Below, in pieces: positions 15,052 through 23,914 of a stretch of DNA of 64,000 nt. How positions within the stretch are numbered: the stretch's first letter is position 1; each line of letters starts with the position of its first letter. Source of the stretch: an uncultured Clostridia bacterium (GTDB lineage Bacteria > Bacillota > Clostridia > Oscillospirales > Oscillospiraceae). The stretch spans positions 1 through 64,000 of the forward strand of contig CALADI010000004.1 of assembly GCA_937890525.1 (NCBI GenBank), read 5' to 3'. The translations under genes were made by a program, and so were the position numbers. A model generated the notes under the pieces. It was given only the letters and a program-made list of their open reading frames with translations. It was not told the DNA's origin and made no database searches.

Positions 15052-15852
15052 ATGCCAACGCAGGGCAGGTCCGTACACTCTGTGGAAAAGGCGATCGCAT
15101 TGCTGGATTGCTTTTGGCACGCGGGTGGCAGCTTATCGCTGACGGAACTGGTGCAGAAGACCGGCTGGGCCAAGAGCACCGTTCACGGATTGCTGGCCTC
15201 TATGCTGGATTCTGCTGTGGTGGAACAGGATAAGATCGATGGAAAATACCGGCTGGGCTACCATCTGTTTGAACTGGGGAGCAGCGTTGCTGCTTCGTGG
15301 AATGTGATGGGAACGGTCAGACCCTATTTGGAGGAGATCGCCGAGGCTGTGGGAGAAAGTGCATATCTTGCCCGGCTCAGCGGGGACGAACTGATCCTCG
15401 CCGAGTGCGTAGAGCCCCACAACGGATTCCGTGTATCGTCAGAGCCGGGCAGCCGGGTGCCGCTGCATTGCTCCAGTGAGGGCAAGTGCATCCTGTCAGC
15501 CATGCCCCAGGCGCACGCAAAGGAGTTGCTCCGCCGCAAAGGGATGCAGGCCTATACCCCCAATACCATCACCACATGGGAGGGGTTGGAACCCCAGCTT
15601 TCCCTGACCAAAGAACTGGGTTATGCCGTGGAACGGGGGGAATACCGTGCGGGGCTGCAAAGTGTGGGAGCACCCATTTTTGACAGCTTCGGAAGATGTA
15701 GCTATGCCATTGCAGTCATCGGCATCCGGGACGGCAGCCAGATCGGCACGGATCGCACGGTGATCGAACAGGTGAAGCGGGCTGCTCAGCAGGTTTCCTA
15801 TGACCTTGGATGGCGTGAGGGAAACCATTCCCGTTCGGCGGCAGAGAAATAA
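15052..15852 (+). CDS. IclR-family transcriptional regulator
   Basis: This 266-residue regulator has an N-terminal winged helix (SVEKAIALLDCFWHAGGSLSLTELVQKTG, then KSTVHGLLASML) and a C-terminal ligand-binding GAF-like domain (GVPIHCSSEGK-type core, here RVPLHCSSEGKCILSAMP). The ATG at 15052 follows GGAGGGATGTACC. It heads a nucleoside salvage operon, so a nucleoside or deoxyribose phosphate is a plausible effector (inference). Deo genes are more often controlled by DeoR or CytR types. Confidence 0.88.
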   Translation: MPTQGRSVHSVEKAIALLDCFWHAGGSLSLTELVQKTGWAKSTVHGLLASMLDSAVVEQDKIDGKYRLGYHLFELGSSVAASWNVMGTVRPYLEEIAEAVGESAYLARLSGDELILAECVEPHNGFRVSSEPGSRVPLHCSSEGKCILSAMPQAHAKELLRRKGMQAYTPNTITTWEGLEPQLSLTKELGYAVERGEYRAGLQSVGAPIFDSFGRCSYAIAVIGIRDGSQIGTDRTVIEQVKRAAQQVSYDLGWREGNHSRSAAEK

Positions 15853-15868
15853 TCAAGGGGAAGAGAAA

Positions 15869-16477
15869 ATGGCAAAATTCTATTTCAAATATGGAGCCAT
15901 GGGCTCTAGCAAGACGGCGCAGGCGCTGATCACCAAGTATAATTACGAGGAGAACGACCTGAGCGTCTGGCTCATCAAGCCCAGCGCCGACACCCGGGAT
16001 GGGGTCACGACCCTGCGCAGCCGCATTGGACTGGAAGCGCAGGTGGAGGTCATCGCACCCCAAACCGATATTTACGATCGATTCCGGCAGACCCAGTTCG
16101 GCAAGTGTGATGTGATCATTGCCGACGAATGTCAGTTTTTCACCCCGGGGCAGATCGACCAGCTGCGCTATGTGGTGAATGATTTCAATATTCCGGTGAT
16201 GTGCTTCGGTCTGCGGACGGATTTTCAGACCCGGCTGTTTCCGGGGAGCCTGCGGCTGATGGAGGTGGCAGACACCATCCAAGAGATCAAGACCATCTGC
16301 GACTGCGGGGCAAAGGCAACGGTAAACGCCCGAATCGATGCCAACGGCTACATCGTCACCGAAGGCGATCAGGTGTTCCTTGGTGGCAATGACAGCTACA
16401 TTGCCATGTGCCACAAGTGTTATGTGCGAGGGATCCGGGAGCATAAGAAAATCAAGCTCCACGGTTCAAGAACATAA
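15869..16477 (+). CDS. tdk: Thymidine kinase
   Basis: This 202-residue cytosolic enzyme phosphorylates thymidine to dTMP. The type II fold is shown by the P-loop [11 protein letters not shown], the DECQFF segment that positions the base, the lasso region with [15 protein letters not shown], and Cys residues (CDCG and CHKC) for a structural zinc. The ATG at 15869 is preceded by AAGGGGAAGAG. It joins deoxyribonucleoside catabolic genes, giving both a salvage and a breakdown route for thymidine. Confidence 0.93.
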   Translation: MAKFYFKYGAMGSSKTAQALITKYNYEENDLSVWLIKPSADTRDGVTTLRSRIGLEAQVEVIAPQTDIYDRFRQTQFGKCDVIIADECQFFTPGQIDQLRYVVNDFNIPVMCFGLRTDFQTRLFPGSLRLMEVADTIQEIKTICDCGAKATVNARIDANGYIVTEGDQVFLGGNDSYIAMCHKCYVRGIREHKKIKLHGSRT

Positions 16478-16509
16478 ATTATCAGAAATACTTATTGGAG
16501 GTTGTAATC

Positions 16510-17184
16510 ATGAACATTGAAGAAATTCTGGGCAAGTGCGACCACACCCTGCTGGGGCAGACGGCCACATGGGAGCAGATCCGCACCATCTGTGACGACG
16601 GCATGAAGTACCATTGTGCATCCGTGTGCATCCCTGCGTCCTATGTCAAGCAGGCGAAGGAGTATGTGGGGGATAAGCTGCCCATCTGCACGGTCATCGG
16701 CTTCCCCAACGGCTACTCCACCACCGCTGCCAAGTGCTTCGAGGCTTCCGACGCTGTGGACAACGGCGCAGACGAGGTGGATATGGTCATCAACATCGGC
16801 TGGGTCAAGGACGGCAAGTATGATCTGGTTCTCGATGAGATCAAAAAGATCAAGGCTGCCTGCAAGGGCAAGCTGCTGAAGGTCATCATCGAGACCTGCC
16901 TGCTCACCGATGAGGAGAAGATCGAGATGTGCCGTGTGGTCACCGAGTCCGGTGCTGAGTACATCAAGACTTCCACCGGCTTCTCCACCGCCGGCGCAAC
17001 CTTCCACGATGTGGAGCTGTTTGCCAAGCATGTGGGCGAAGGCGTGAAGATCAAGGCTGCCGGCGGTATCTCCAGTCTGGAGGATGCCCAGCGCTTCATC
17101 GATCTGGGCGCATCCCGTCTGGGCACCAGCCGTGTGGTGAAGATCGTGAAGAACGGCGTGGATGTAAACGACAAAAGCTACTAA
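16510..17184 (+). CDS. deoC: Deoxyribose-phosphate aldolase
   Basis: This 224-residue class I aldolase splits deoxyribose 5-phosphate into acetaldehyde and glyceraldehyde 3-phosphate. The Schiff-base lysine lies in EYIKTSTGF, and the second lysine in [10 protein letters not shown]. The start DHTLL motif and length match the family. GGAGG 8 nt before the ATG at 16510 sets the start; an in-frame TTG upstream overlaps the ribosome binding site. Confidence 0.96.
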   Translation: MNIEEILGKCDHTLLGQTATWEQIRTICDDGMKYHCASVCIPASYVKQAKEYVGDKLPICTVIGFPNGYSTTAAKCFEASDAVDNGADEVDMVINIGWVKDGKYDLVLDEIKKIKAACKGKLLKVIIETCLLTDEEKIEMCRVVTESGAEYIKTSTGFSTAGATFHDVELFAKHVGEGVKIKAAGGISSLEDAQRFIDLGASRLGTSRVVKIVKNGVDVNDKSY

Positions 17185-17203
17185 TTTCAAAGGAGAACAA
17201 ACT

Positions 17204-17947
17204 ATGAACTATCCCACTCCCCATATCAATGCAAAGCCCGGTGATTTCGGCAAGACCGTCCTGATGCCCGGCGATCCCCTCCGCTCCAAGTTTATTGCGG
17301 AGAATTTTCTGGAAAACCCCGTCCTTGTGAATAATGTCCGGGGCGTTCAGGGCTACACCGGCTACTATAAGGGAGTCAAGGTCTCCGTCATGGCCTCCGG
17401 CATGGGTATGCCCGCCATCGGTATTTATTCCCACGAGCTGTTCAACTTCTTCGAGGTGGACAACATCATCCGGGTAGGCTCCGCCGGTGCCATTCAGGAG
17501 GACATCAACCTGTACGATCTGGTCATCGCTCAGGGCGCCTGCACCGATTCCAACTTCGCTGCTCAGTTCCATGTGCCCGGCACTTTTGCTCCCATTGCAT
17601 CTTACAAGCTGCTCAGCGAGGCAGTGAAGGCTGCCGAAGACAACGGTGCTGTGTACCATGTGGGCAATGTGAATTCCTCCGATGTGTTCTACGGCGACCA
17701 TGTGGGCGTGCCCGAGGGGCTGGACAGCGTTTACGGTCTGAAGAAGATGGGCGTTATGGCGCTGGAGATGGAGGCTGCGGCGCTGTATATGAACGCTGCC
17801 CGCTACGGCAAGCGTGCTCTGTGCATCTGCACCATCTCCGACCATGTGCTCAAGGGCGAGGAGACCACCGCCGAGGAGCGCCAGAATTCCTTCACCACTA
17901 TGATGAAGGTGGCGCTGGATGTGGCCGTGGCCATGGACAAGGAGTAA
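17204..17947 (+). CDS. deoD: Purine-nucleoside phosphorylase, DeoD type
   Basis: This 247-residue hexameric-type enzyme cleaves purine (deoxy)nucleosides with phosphate. Family motifs are LMPGDPLRSKFIAE, MGMPAIGIYSHEL, RVGSAGAI, and ALEMEAAALY with the ribose-binding Glu. The catalytic Asp lies in TISDHVLKGEET. AAAGGAG precedes the ATG. It supplies (deoxy)ribose 1-phosphate to the phosphopentomutase gene next to it. Confidence 0.95.
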   Translation: MNYPTPHINAKPGDFGKTVLMPGDPLRSKFIAENFLENPVLVNNVRGVQGYTGYYKGVKVSVMASGMGMPAIGIYSHELFNFFEVDNIIRVGSAGAIQEDINLYDLVIAQGACTDSNFAAQFHVPGTFAPIASYKLLSEAVKAAEDNGAVYHVGNVNSSDVFYGDHVGVPEGLDSVYGLKKMGVMALEMEAAALYMNAARYGKRALCICTISDHVLKGEETTAEERQNSFTTMMKVALDVAVAMDKE

Positions 17948-17981
17948 GCGCCCTGTTTCGTTCCTTTGAGAGGTGTTTTTT

Positions 17982-19148
17982 ATGAAGCGTATTTTCTTGA
18001 TCGTTCTGGATTCCTGCGGCGCAGGCGCAATGCCGGATTCGGAAAAGTTTGGTGATGTGGGGGTCAACACCCTGCGTTCGTGTGCGTCCTCGGAGAAGCT
18101 GTCCATCCCCAATCTGCGGAAACTGGGCATCGGCAACATCGAGGGTCTGGATTTCCTGGGGAAAACGGATGCCCCCGCCGGAGCCGTCTGCCGTTTGGCA
18201 GAGCGTTCTATGGGCAAGGATACCACCATCGGCCATTGGGAGATCGCCGGTGTGGTGTCCCCGGAGCCGCTGCCCACCTATCCGGAGGGCTTCCCTCTGG
18301 AGGTGCTAGAGGAATTTGAGCGGGCTACCGGTCGGGGCTGGTTGTGCAACCTGCCCTATTCCGGAACGGATGTGATCCGGGACTACGGTCAGCAGCAGCT
18401 GGATACCGGCAAGTGGATCATCTATACCTCTGCCGACTCCGTATTTCAGGTGGCGGCCCATGAGGAGCTGATCCCGCTGGAGGAACTGTATGACGCCTGT
18501 CACAAGGCACGGAAGATCCTCAAGGGCAAGCACGGCGTAGGTCGGGTCATTGCCCGTCCCTATGTGGGCAATGCTGCGGAGGGCTTCCGCCGCACCAGCA
18601 ATCGCCATGACTACTCTCTGGAGCCGCCGGCACAGACTCTGCTGGATGCCATCAAGGCACAGGGCAAGGACAGCCTTGCCGTGGGCAAGATTTATGATAT
18701 CTTTGCCGGACAGGGAACCACGGAGCATGTGTACAACAAGAGCAATGCTGACGGCATGGAGCACACGCTGGATTATGCCCGGCGGGACTTCAACGGTCTG
18801 TGCTTCGTGAATCTGGTGGACTTCGATATGCTGTACGGACACCGCCGGGATGTGGATGGCTATGCCAATGCCTTGACGGAGTTCGACGCATGGCTGCCCA
18901 AGCTGTTGGAGCAGCTTGGGGAAGAGGATCTGGTGATGATCACCGCCGACCACGGCTGTGACCCTGCCTACACGGCCACCACCGATCACACCAGAGAGTA
19001 TGTACCTCTGGTGATCGCAGGTCCCAAGGTCAAGCCTGTGGATCTGGGCACCCGTACCAGCTTTGCAGACATCGCCGCTACTGTGGCAGAACTGCTGGAT
19101 GTACCCTATGAGACGCCCGGTGTCAGCTTTGCTGATCAGATCATCTAA
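17982..19148 (+). CDS. deoB: Phosphopentomutase
   Basis: This 388-residue metalloenzyme converts (deoxy)ribose 1-phosphate to the 5-phosphate. The alkaline-phosphatase superfamily fold shows in LIVLDSCGAGAMPD, the phosphoacceptor Thr in MGKDTTIGHWE, and metal ligands in VDFDMLYGHRRD and MITADHGCDP...TTDHTREYVP. The ATG at 17982 is set by GAGAGG; an in-frame GTG three codons earlier overlaps that site. Its product feeds deoC. Confidence 0.95.
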   Translation: MKRIFLIVLDSCGAGAMPDSEKFGDVGVNTLRSCASSEKLSIPNLRKLGIGNIEGLDFLGKTDAPAGAVCRLAERSMGKDTTIGHWEIAGVVSPEPLPTYPEGFPLEVLEEFERATGRGWLCNLPYSGTDVIRDYGQQQLDTGKWIIYTSADSVFQVAAHEELIPLEELYDACHKARKILKGKHGVGRVIARPYVGNAAEGFRRTSNRHDYSLEPPAQTLLDAIKAQGKDSLAVGKIYDIFAGQGTTEHVYNKSNADGMEHTLDYARRDFNGLCFVNLVDFDMLYGHRRDVDGYANALTEFDAWLPKLLEQLGEEDLVMITADHGCDPAYTATTDHTREYVPLVIAGPKVKPVDLGTRTSFADIAATVAELLDVPYETPGVSFADQII

Positions 19149-19198
19149 ATCTATGTCAGGCGGGGTGATCCCGCCTGATCCCAACAGGAGGTATGGAT

Positions 19199-19609
19199 AT
19201 GACGCCTGAGAAACTGATCGAAATGGCGAAAGAGGCCATGACCCACGCCTATGCTCCGTATTCCGGATATAAGGTGGGCGCTGCGCTGCTGTGCGCCGAC
19301 GGTACGGTGTACTGCGGCTGCAATATTGAAAATGCGTCCTTTTCTCCCACGAACTGCGCCGAGCGCACGGCTTTTTTCAAGGCGGTGTACGACGGGCACC
19401 GGGCATTTACCGCCATCGCTGTGGTGGGCGGGAAGGATGGGGTCATCACCGGGGCTTTCCCTCCCTGCGGCGTCTGCCGTCAAGTCATGCGGGAGTTCTG
19501 CGACGATGACTTTATGATCTATATGGGTACCGGCACGCAGGAGTATCAGTCTATGACGCTGGCGCAGATCCTGCCGTGCAGTTTCAGCGCGTCTACCCAT
19601 ATGATTTGA
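19199..19609 (+). CDS. cdd: Cytidine deaminase
   Basis: This 136-residue zinc enzyme converts cytidine to uridine. The active site is CAERTAFFKAV (zinc Cys and catalytic Glu) and PPCGVCRQ (two zinc Cys), the arrangement of the small tetrameric class. Of two in-frame ATGs the second (19199) is chosen, because AGGAGG ends only 1 nt before the first. It closes the salvage operon; a stable hairpin follows. Confidence 0.94.
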   Translation: MTPEKLIEMAKEAMTHAYAPYSGYKVGAALLCADGTVYCGCNIENASFSPTNCAERTAFFKAVYDGHRAFTAIAVVGGKDGVITGAFPPCGVCRQVMREFCDDDFMIYMGTGTQEYQSMTLAQILPCSFSASTHMI

Positions 19610-19614
19610 CAAAT

Positions 19615-19646
19615 TTACCCATTCCGAGATGCTTCGGAATGGGTAA
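19615..19646 (+). terminator. Hairpin after cdd
   Basis: TTACCCATTCCGA and TCGGAATGGGTAA form a 13-bp perfect stem with a 6-nt loop. No clear T-run follows, so it may be a weak terminator or a 3' stabiliser that sets lower transport gene levels. Confidence 0.6.
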
Positions 19647-19671
19647 CAATTATGAATCTTTTGTAAACAGG

Positions 19672-19700
19672 TTGATTTTAGCGGCAAAGTGTGCGACAAT
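19672..19700 (+). promoter_or_regulatory. Promoter of BMP lipoprotein gene
   Basis: TTGATT (19672-19677) and GACAAT (19695-19700) are separated by 17 bp. The start codon is 55 nt downstream. No purine riboswitch fold was recognised in the leader. Confidence 0.6.
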
Positions 19701-19754
19701 AGAAATAGGTGTCCTGTACATGGATGCCAAAATAAAAATTTGGAGGTTTTCAAA

Positions 19755-21014
19755 ATGAAAAAGCTTCTGGCGCTTCTGCTGGCAGTTGTAATGGTGTTTG
19801 GCCTCGTTGCCTGCGGCGGCGATACCACCGAGACCACTGCTCCTGCCGGTGACGCTACCGGTGAGGCCACTGTGGCTTCCACCGACGCACCTGACCAGAC
19901 TCAGGCGCAGACCGATTTCTCCGATGTGAAGATCGCAATGATCACCGACTACGGTGACATCACCGACCAGTCCTTCAACCAGACCACCTACGAGGCCTGC
20001 AAGGAGTACTGCGAATCCAAGGGCATTGAGTTCACCTACAAGAAGCCCGCCGGCGACAGCACCCCTGAGCGTGTTGCCATGGTTGAGGCTGCCATCGCTG
20101 AGGGCTACAACATCATCGTTATGCCCGGCTACGCTTTTGGCGGCACCATCGTTGAGGCTTGCGAGATGTACCCCGATGTGAAGTTCGTCGCTCTGGATGT
20201 GGGCGAGGGCGACATTCTGGAAGCTGCCGTGACCAAGGCCGGCGAGAAGTACAGCTACAACCCCGCTGACTACAAGATGGAAGACTACATCGATCTGAGC
20301 AATGTCTACTGCACCGTCTATCGGGAAGAGCTGTCCGGCTACATGGCTGGCTACGCTGCTGTCAAGATGGGCTACAAGCACCTGGGCTTCCTGGGCGGCA
20401 TGGCTGTTCCCGCTGTCCAGCGCTTCGGCTACGGCTTCGTGCAGGGCGTTGACGCCGCTGCTAAGGAGCTGAGCATTGCCGATCAGGTCACCGTCGAGTA
20501 CGCCTACGGCAACCAGTTCTTCGGCGATGCCGACATCACTGCTGCCATGGACACTTGGTACGGTGAGAAGAAGGTTGAGGTCGTCTTCGCTTGCGGCGGC
20601 GGCATCTTCACTTCCGCTGCTGAGGCTGCTGCTAAGATCGGCGGCAAGGTCATCGGTGTTGACACCAACCAGGCTCCCGTCATCGATGGCACCTACGGTG
20701 AGGGCATGACCGTCACCTCCGCAATGAAGGGTCTGGCTCCCGCTGTTAAGGATGCTCTGACTGACATCATTGAGAACGGCAACTGGGCTAACTATGCCGG
20801 CAAGATCGTTACTCTGGGTCTGATCGGCGAGGATCCCGCTGCCAACTATGTCCAGCTGCCTCTGGAGTCCACTCAGTGGAACGATACCTTCACTCAGGAC
20901 GATTACAAGGCTCTGGTCGCTGATATGTTCAACGGCAAGATCCAGGTCAGCAATGCTACCGATGCAATGCCCAAGACCGAGGTCACCGTGAACGACATGG
21001 GCAACCTGAAGTAA
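19755..21014 (+). CDS. BMP-family nucleoside-binding lipoprotein
   Basis: This 419-residue protein is a surface-bound substrate receptor for a nucleoside ABC importer. A lipoprotein signal (MKKLLALLLAVVMVFGLVAC) ends at the lipidated Cys20. A Thr/Ala-rich linker precedes the BMP domain, with ITDYGDITDQSFNQ, NIIVMPGYAFGG and VFACGGGIFTSA. TTTGGAGG lies before the ATG. Its codon use is strongly biased (GCT, GGC, AAG), suggesting high expression, and its private promoter and terminator set it apart from the ATPase and permeases that follow. Confidence 0.92.
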   Translation: MKKLLALLLAVVMVFGLVACGGDTTETTAPAGDATGEATVASTDAPDQTQAQTDFSDVKIAMITDYGDITDQSFNQTTYEACKEYCESKGIEFTYKKPAGDSTPERVAMVEAAIAEGYNIIVMPGYAFGGTIVEACEMYPDVKFVALDVGEGDILEAAVTKAGEKYSYNPADYKMEDYIDLSNVYCTVYREELSGYMAGYAAVKMGYKHLGFLGGMAVPAVQRFGYGFVQGVDAAAKELSIADQVTVEYAYGNQFFGDADITAAMDTWYGEKKVEVVFACGGGIFTSAAEAAAKIGGKVIGVDTNQAPVIDGTYGEGMTVTSAMKGLAPAVKDALTDIIENGNWANYAGKIVTLGLIGEDPAANYVQLPLESTQWNDTFTQDDYKALVADMFNGKIQVSNATDAMPKTEVTVNDMGNLK

Positions 21015-21050
21015 GAATCTGTTCTTACCCTGCCGCAAATCAACTGTATT

Positions 21051-21083
21051 GCCGCCGACAGCTTCTGCTGTCGGCGGTTTTTC
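21051..21083 (+). terminator. Intrinsic terminator after BMP lipoprotein
   Basis: CCGCCGACAG and CTGTCGGCGG form a 10-bp stem followed by TTTTTC, 37 nt past the stop codon. It separates the abundant lipoprotein transcript from the transporter transcript. Confidence 0.88.
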
Positions 21084-21170
21084 TATATTCTCTCAAATAT
21101 TCGCCCATAGTGAATGAATGGTTGTATATGGTAGAAAGTATAAGAAACTTCATTCCGAAGCAAAAAGTTT

Positions 21171-21199
21171 TTGCATATTTCCCATTGGCATGATATAAT
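21171..21199 (+). promoter_or_regulatory. Promoter of nucleoside ABC transporter
   Basis: TTGCAT (21171-21176) and TATAAT (21194-21199) are 17 bp apart, with TG one base upstream of the -10 box. The ATPase start lies 62 nt downstream. Confidence 0.75.
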
Positions 21200-21260
21200 A
21201 CTGTTACATATAGGGACCGTTGGGCGAAAATTCTGCCCCGGTACGAAGGAGGTATGGAAA

Positions 21261-22793
21261 TTGGAGAACTATGCAGTTGAAATGCTGCACATCACCAAAC
21301 GATTTCCGGGTATCATTGCCAATGACAACATTACGCTTCAGCTGAAAAAGGGCGAAATTCACGCACTTTTGGGCGAAAATGGCGCCGGTAAATCCACGCT
21401 GATGAGCGTCCTGTTCGGCTTGTATCAGCCGGAAGAGGGCGAGATCCGCATGGACGGCAAGAAGGTGGAGATCCGAAATCCCAACGATGCCAATGCGTTG
21501 GGCATCGGCATGGTGCATCAGCACTTCAAGCTGGTGGAGTGTTTCTCTGTGCTGGATAACATCATTCTGGGCGTGGAACCCTGCAAGGGTGCTTTTCTGG
21601 ACAAGGAGAAGGCCCGCGCCAAGGTTCAGGAGATCTCCCAGCGGTATGGGCTTCAGGTGGATCTGGATGCAAAGATCGAGGATATCACCGTGGGTATGCA
21701 GCAGCGCACCGAGATCTTGAAGATGCTCTACCGGGAGAACAATATCCTGATTTTTGACGAGCCTACGGCGGTTCTGACTCCTCAGGAGATCCACGAGCTG
21801 ATGCAGATCATGAAGAATCTGGCGGCGGAGGGAAAGAGCATCCTGTTCATCTCTCACAAGCTGGCGGAGATCATGGAGGTCTCGGATCGGTGCAGCGTCC
21901 TGCGTAAGGGCAAGTATATCGGCACCGTAGAAACCAAGGATACCAATCCCCACGAACTGTCTAAGATGATGGTGGGCAGAGATGTCAAGACTGTGGTGGA
22001 CAAAAAGAATGTGGAACTGGGCGATGTGATCTTGGATGTAAATGGAATGTGCGTTGCATCCAAGGGGCACAAGCGCAATGCTGTGAATGATGTCACCTTC
22101 CAAGTTCGGAGCGGTGAGATCGTCTGTATCGCCGGTATCGACGGCAACGGTCAGACGGAGCTGGTCTATGGTTTGTCCGGACTGGAACCTCTGAACGGAG
22201 GCCGCATCCAGCTTTGCGGGCAGGACATTACTCACGCATCCATCCGCAAGCGCTCGCTCATGGGTATGAGCCACATCCCTGAGGACCGGCACAAGCATGG
22301 TCTGGTTCTGGATTACTCTCTGGAGGATAATTTGGTGCTCCAGCGGTATTTTGAGCCGGAGTTTACCAACAAGCTGGGATTCTTGAAGCGCAAGAACATC
22401 CGTTCCTTTGCAAACCGGCTCATTGAGCAGTTCGATGTTCGCTCCGGTCAGGGTGCCGTCACCCGGGCAAGAAGTATGTCCGGCGGCAACCAGCAGAAGG
22501 CCATCATCGCCCGTGAGATCGATAAGGCACCGGAGCTGCTCATTGCGGTCCAGCCCACCCGTGGTCTGGATGTGGGTGCCATCGAGTATATCCATAAGCA
22601 GCTTGTGGAGCAGCGGGACGCCGGTAAGGCAGTGCTGCTGGTCTCGCTGGAACTGGACGAGGTCATGAATGTCTCTGATCGGATCCTGGTCATGTACGAG
22701 GGCGAGATCGTTGGCGAATTTGATCCTCACAAGGTCACTGTGGAAGAACTGGGTCTGTATATGGCCGGCGCAAAGAGGGAGGGACAGGCATGA
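21261..22793 (+). CDS. nupO: Nucleoside ABC transporter ATPase, two domains
   Basis: This 510-residue protein has two fused ATPase domains, as in sugar and nucleoside importers. The first has Walker A GENGAGKST, a degenerate signature in VGMQQRTEI and Walker B ILIFDEPTAVLTP. The second has Walker A-like GIDGNGQTE, the signature MSGGNQQK and a Walker B region ELLIAVQPTRGLD. A TTG at 21261 is the start, because AAGGAGG lies 8 nt upstream and the ATG seen nearby is out of frame. It overlaps the first permease by 4 bp. Nucleoside specificity is inferred from the BMP protein and the salvage genes. Confidence 0.92.
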   Translation: MENYAVEMLHITKRFPGIIANDNITLQLKKGEIHALLGENGAGKSTLMSVLFGLYQPEEGEIRMDGKKVEIRNPNDANALGIGMVHQHFKLVECFSVLDNIILGVEPCKGAFLDKEKARAKVQEISQRYGLQVDLDAKIEDITVGMQQRTEILKMLYRENNILIFDEPTAVLTPQEIHELMQIMKNLAAEGKSILFISHKLAEIMEVSDRCSVLRKGKYIGTVETKDTNPHELSKMMVGRDVKTVVDKKNVELGDVILDVNGMCVASKGHKRNAVNDVTFQVRSGEIVCIAGIDGNGQTELVYGLSGLEPLNGGRIQLCGQDITHASIRKRSLMGMSHIPEDRHKHGLVLDYSLEDNLVLQRYFEPEFTNKLGFLKRKNIRSFANRLIEQFDVRSGQGAVTRARSMSGGNQQKAIIAREIDKAPELLIAVQPTRGLDVGAIEYIHKQLVEQRDAGKAVLLVSLELDEVMNVSDRILVMYEGEIVGEFDPHKVTVEELGLYMAGAKREGQA

Positions 22794-23914
22794 AAAAGAA
22801 TCGTCTGTTGAGAAATAGCGGCGTCCAATCTCTGATCGCGTCGATGATGTGTATCTTGGTGGGTCTGTTTGTGGGTTATCTGCTGCTGCTGACCATCAAT
22901 GCCAAGGGCGCAGGCGAAGCCATCGTCACCATTGTGAAAAACTTTATGTATTACCCCAGCGGTAAGGCTCAGCTTAAATATCTGGGCAATACGCTGGTGC
23001 GTACCGCACCGCTGCTGATGTGCTCGCTGAGCGTGCTGTTTGCCTATAAGGTTGGTCTGTTCAACATTGGTGCCGCCGGTCAGTATGTGGTGGGCGCCGG
23101 CGCCTGCCTGTACATGGCACTGGGACTGGAACTGCCTTGGTGGGCATGTCTGCTGGGCGCTATTGCTGCCGGTGCGCTGCTGGGTGCTCTGTCCGGTCTG
23201 CTGAAGGCGCTGTGCAATGTGAATGAGGTCATTTCCTGCATCATGTTCAACTGGATCAGCCTTTATGGGGTCAACATGCTGCTGACGCAGGTGAAGGAGG
23301 TCACCTCTCCTTATACCATGCAGATCAAGGGCATCAACCCCGGTGCGCTGCTTCCCGCCATGGGGCTGGGCGAGCTGTTCGCTAAGAATCAGTATGTGAC
23401 CATCGCCATTCCTCTGGCAGTGATCGTCTCTGTTGCTGTGTGGGTGCTGCTGGAAAAGACCAAGCTGGGCTATGAGCTGAGAGCCACCGGCAACAACAAG
23501 AATGCGGCAAAGTATGCCGGTATGAAGGAAAACCGCAATATCATCCTGACTATGGCCATTGCAGGCGGACTGGCGGGTATGGCGGCGGCTATGCTCTACC
23601 TCACCGGGTTTGAGCAGTGGTCCTGCTCTCAGGCCAGTGTGCCTACCATGGGCTTCAACGGCATCGCTGCGGCATTCCTCGGCGGTCTGCATCCCATTGG
23701 AGCGATCTTCTCCTCTTTCTTCATTCAGCATATCACCGCTGGCGGCGCATATGTGGACAAGACCTTGTACTGCGCTCAAGTCTCCGATTTCATCACCTCT
23801 TTGATCATCTATCTGTGCGGCTTTGTGCTGTTCGTTAAGATGGCCATGAACCGCAGATTGGACAAGAGCGAAGAGAGACTTGCCGCCAAGACAGAAAAAG
23901 GAGGAAAGAAGTAA
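22790..23914 (+). CDS. nupP: Nucleoside ABC transporter permease 1
   Basis: This 374-residue membrane protein has about nine hydrophobic segments and belongs to the BPD_transp_2 family. The block SLSVLFAYKVGLFNIGAAGQYVVGA and ELRATGNNKNAAKYAGM, which contacts the ATPase, are characteristic of YufP/NupP. GGGAGG lies before the ATG. It shares 4 bp with the ATPase gene and 1 bp with the second permease gene. Confidence 0.9.
   Translation: MKKNRLLRNSGVQSLIASMMCILVGLFVGYLLLLTINAKGAGEAIVTIVKNFMYYPSGKAQLKYLGNTLVRTAPLLMCSLSVLFAYKVGLFNIGAAGQYVVGAGACLYMALGLELPWWACLLGAIAAGALLGALSGLLKALCNVNEVISCIMFNWISLYGVNMLLTQVKEVTSPYTMQIKGINPGALLPAMGLGELFAKNQYVTIAIPLAVIVSVAVWVLLEKTKLGYELRATGNNKNAAKYAGMKENRNIILTMAIAGGLAGMAAAMLYLTGFEQWSCSQASVPTMGFNGIAAAFLGGLHPIGAIFSSFFIQHITAGGAYVDKTLYCAQVSDFITSLIIYLCGFVLFVKMAMNRRLDKSEERLAAKTEKGGKK

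Noticed and set aside
19610..19754. Purine riboswitch before the BMP lipoprotein
   Set aside because: The conserved junction and loop sequences of the purine aptamer are not present; only a promoter and a terminator-like stem are seen.
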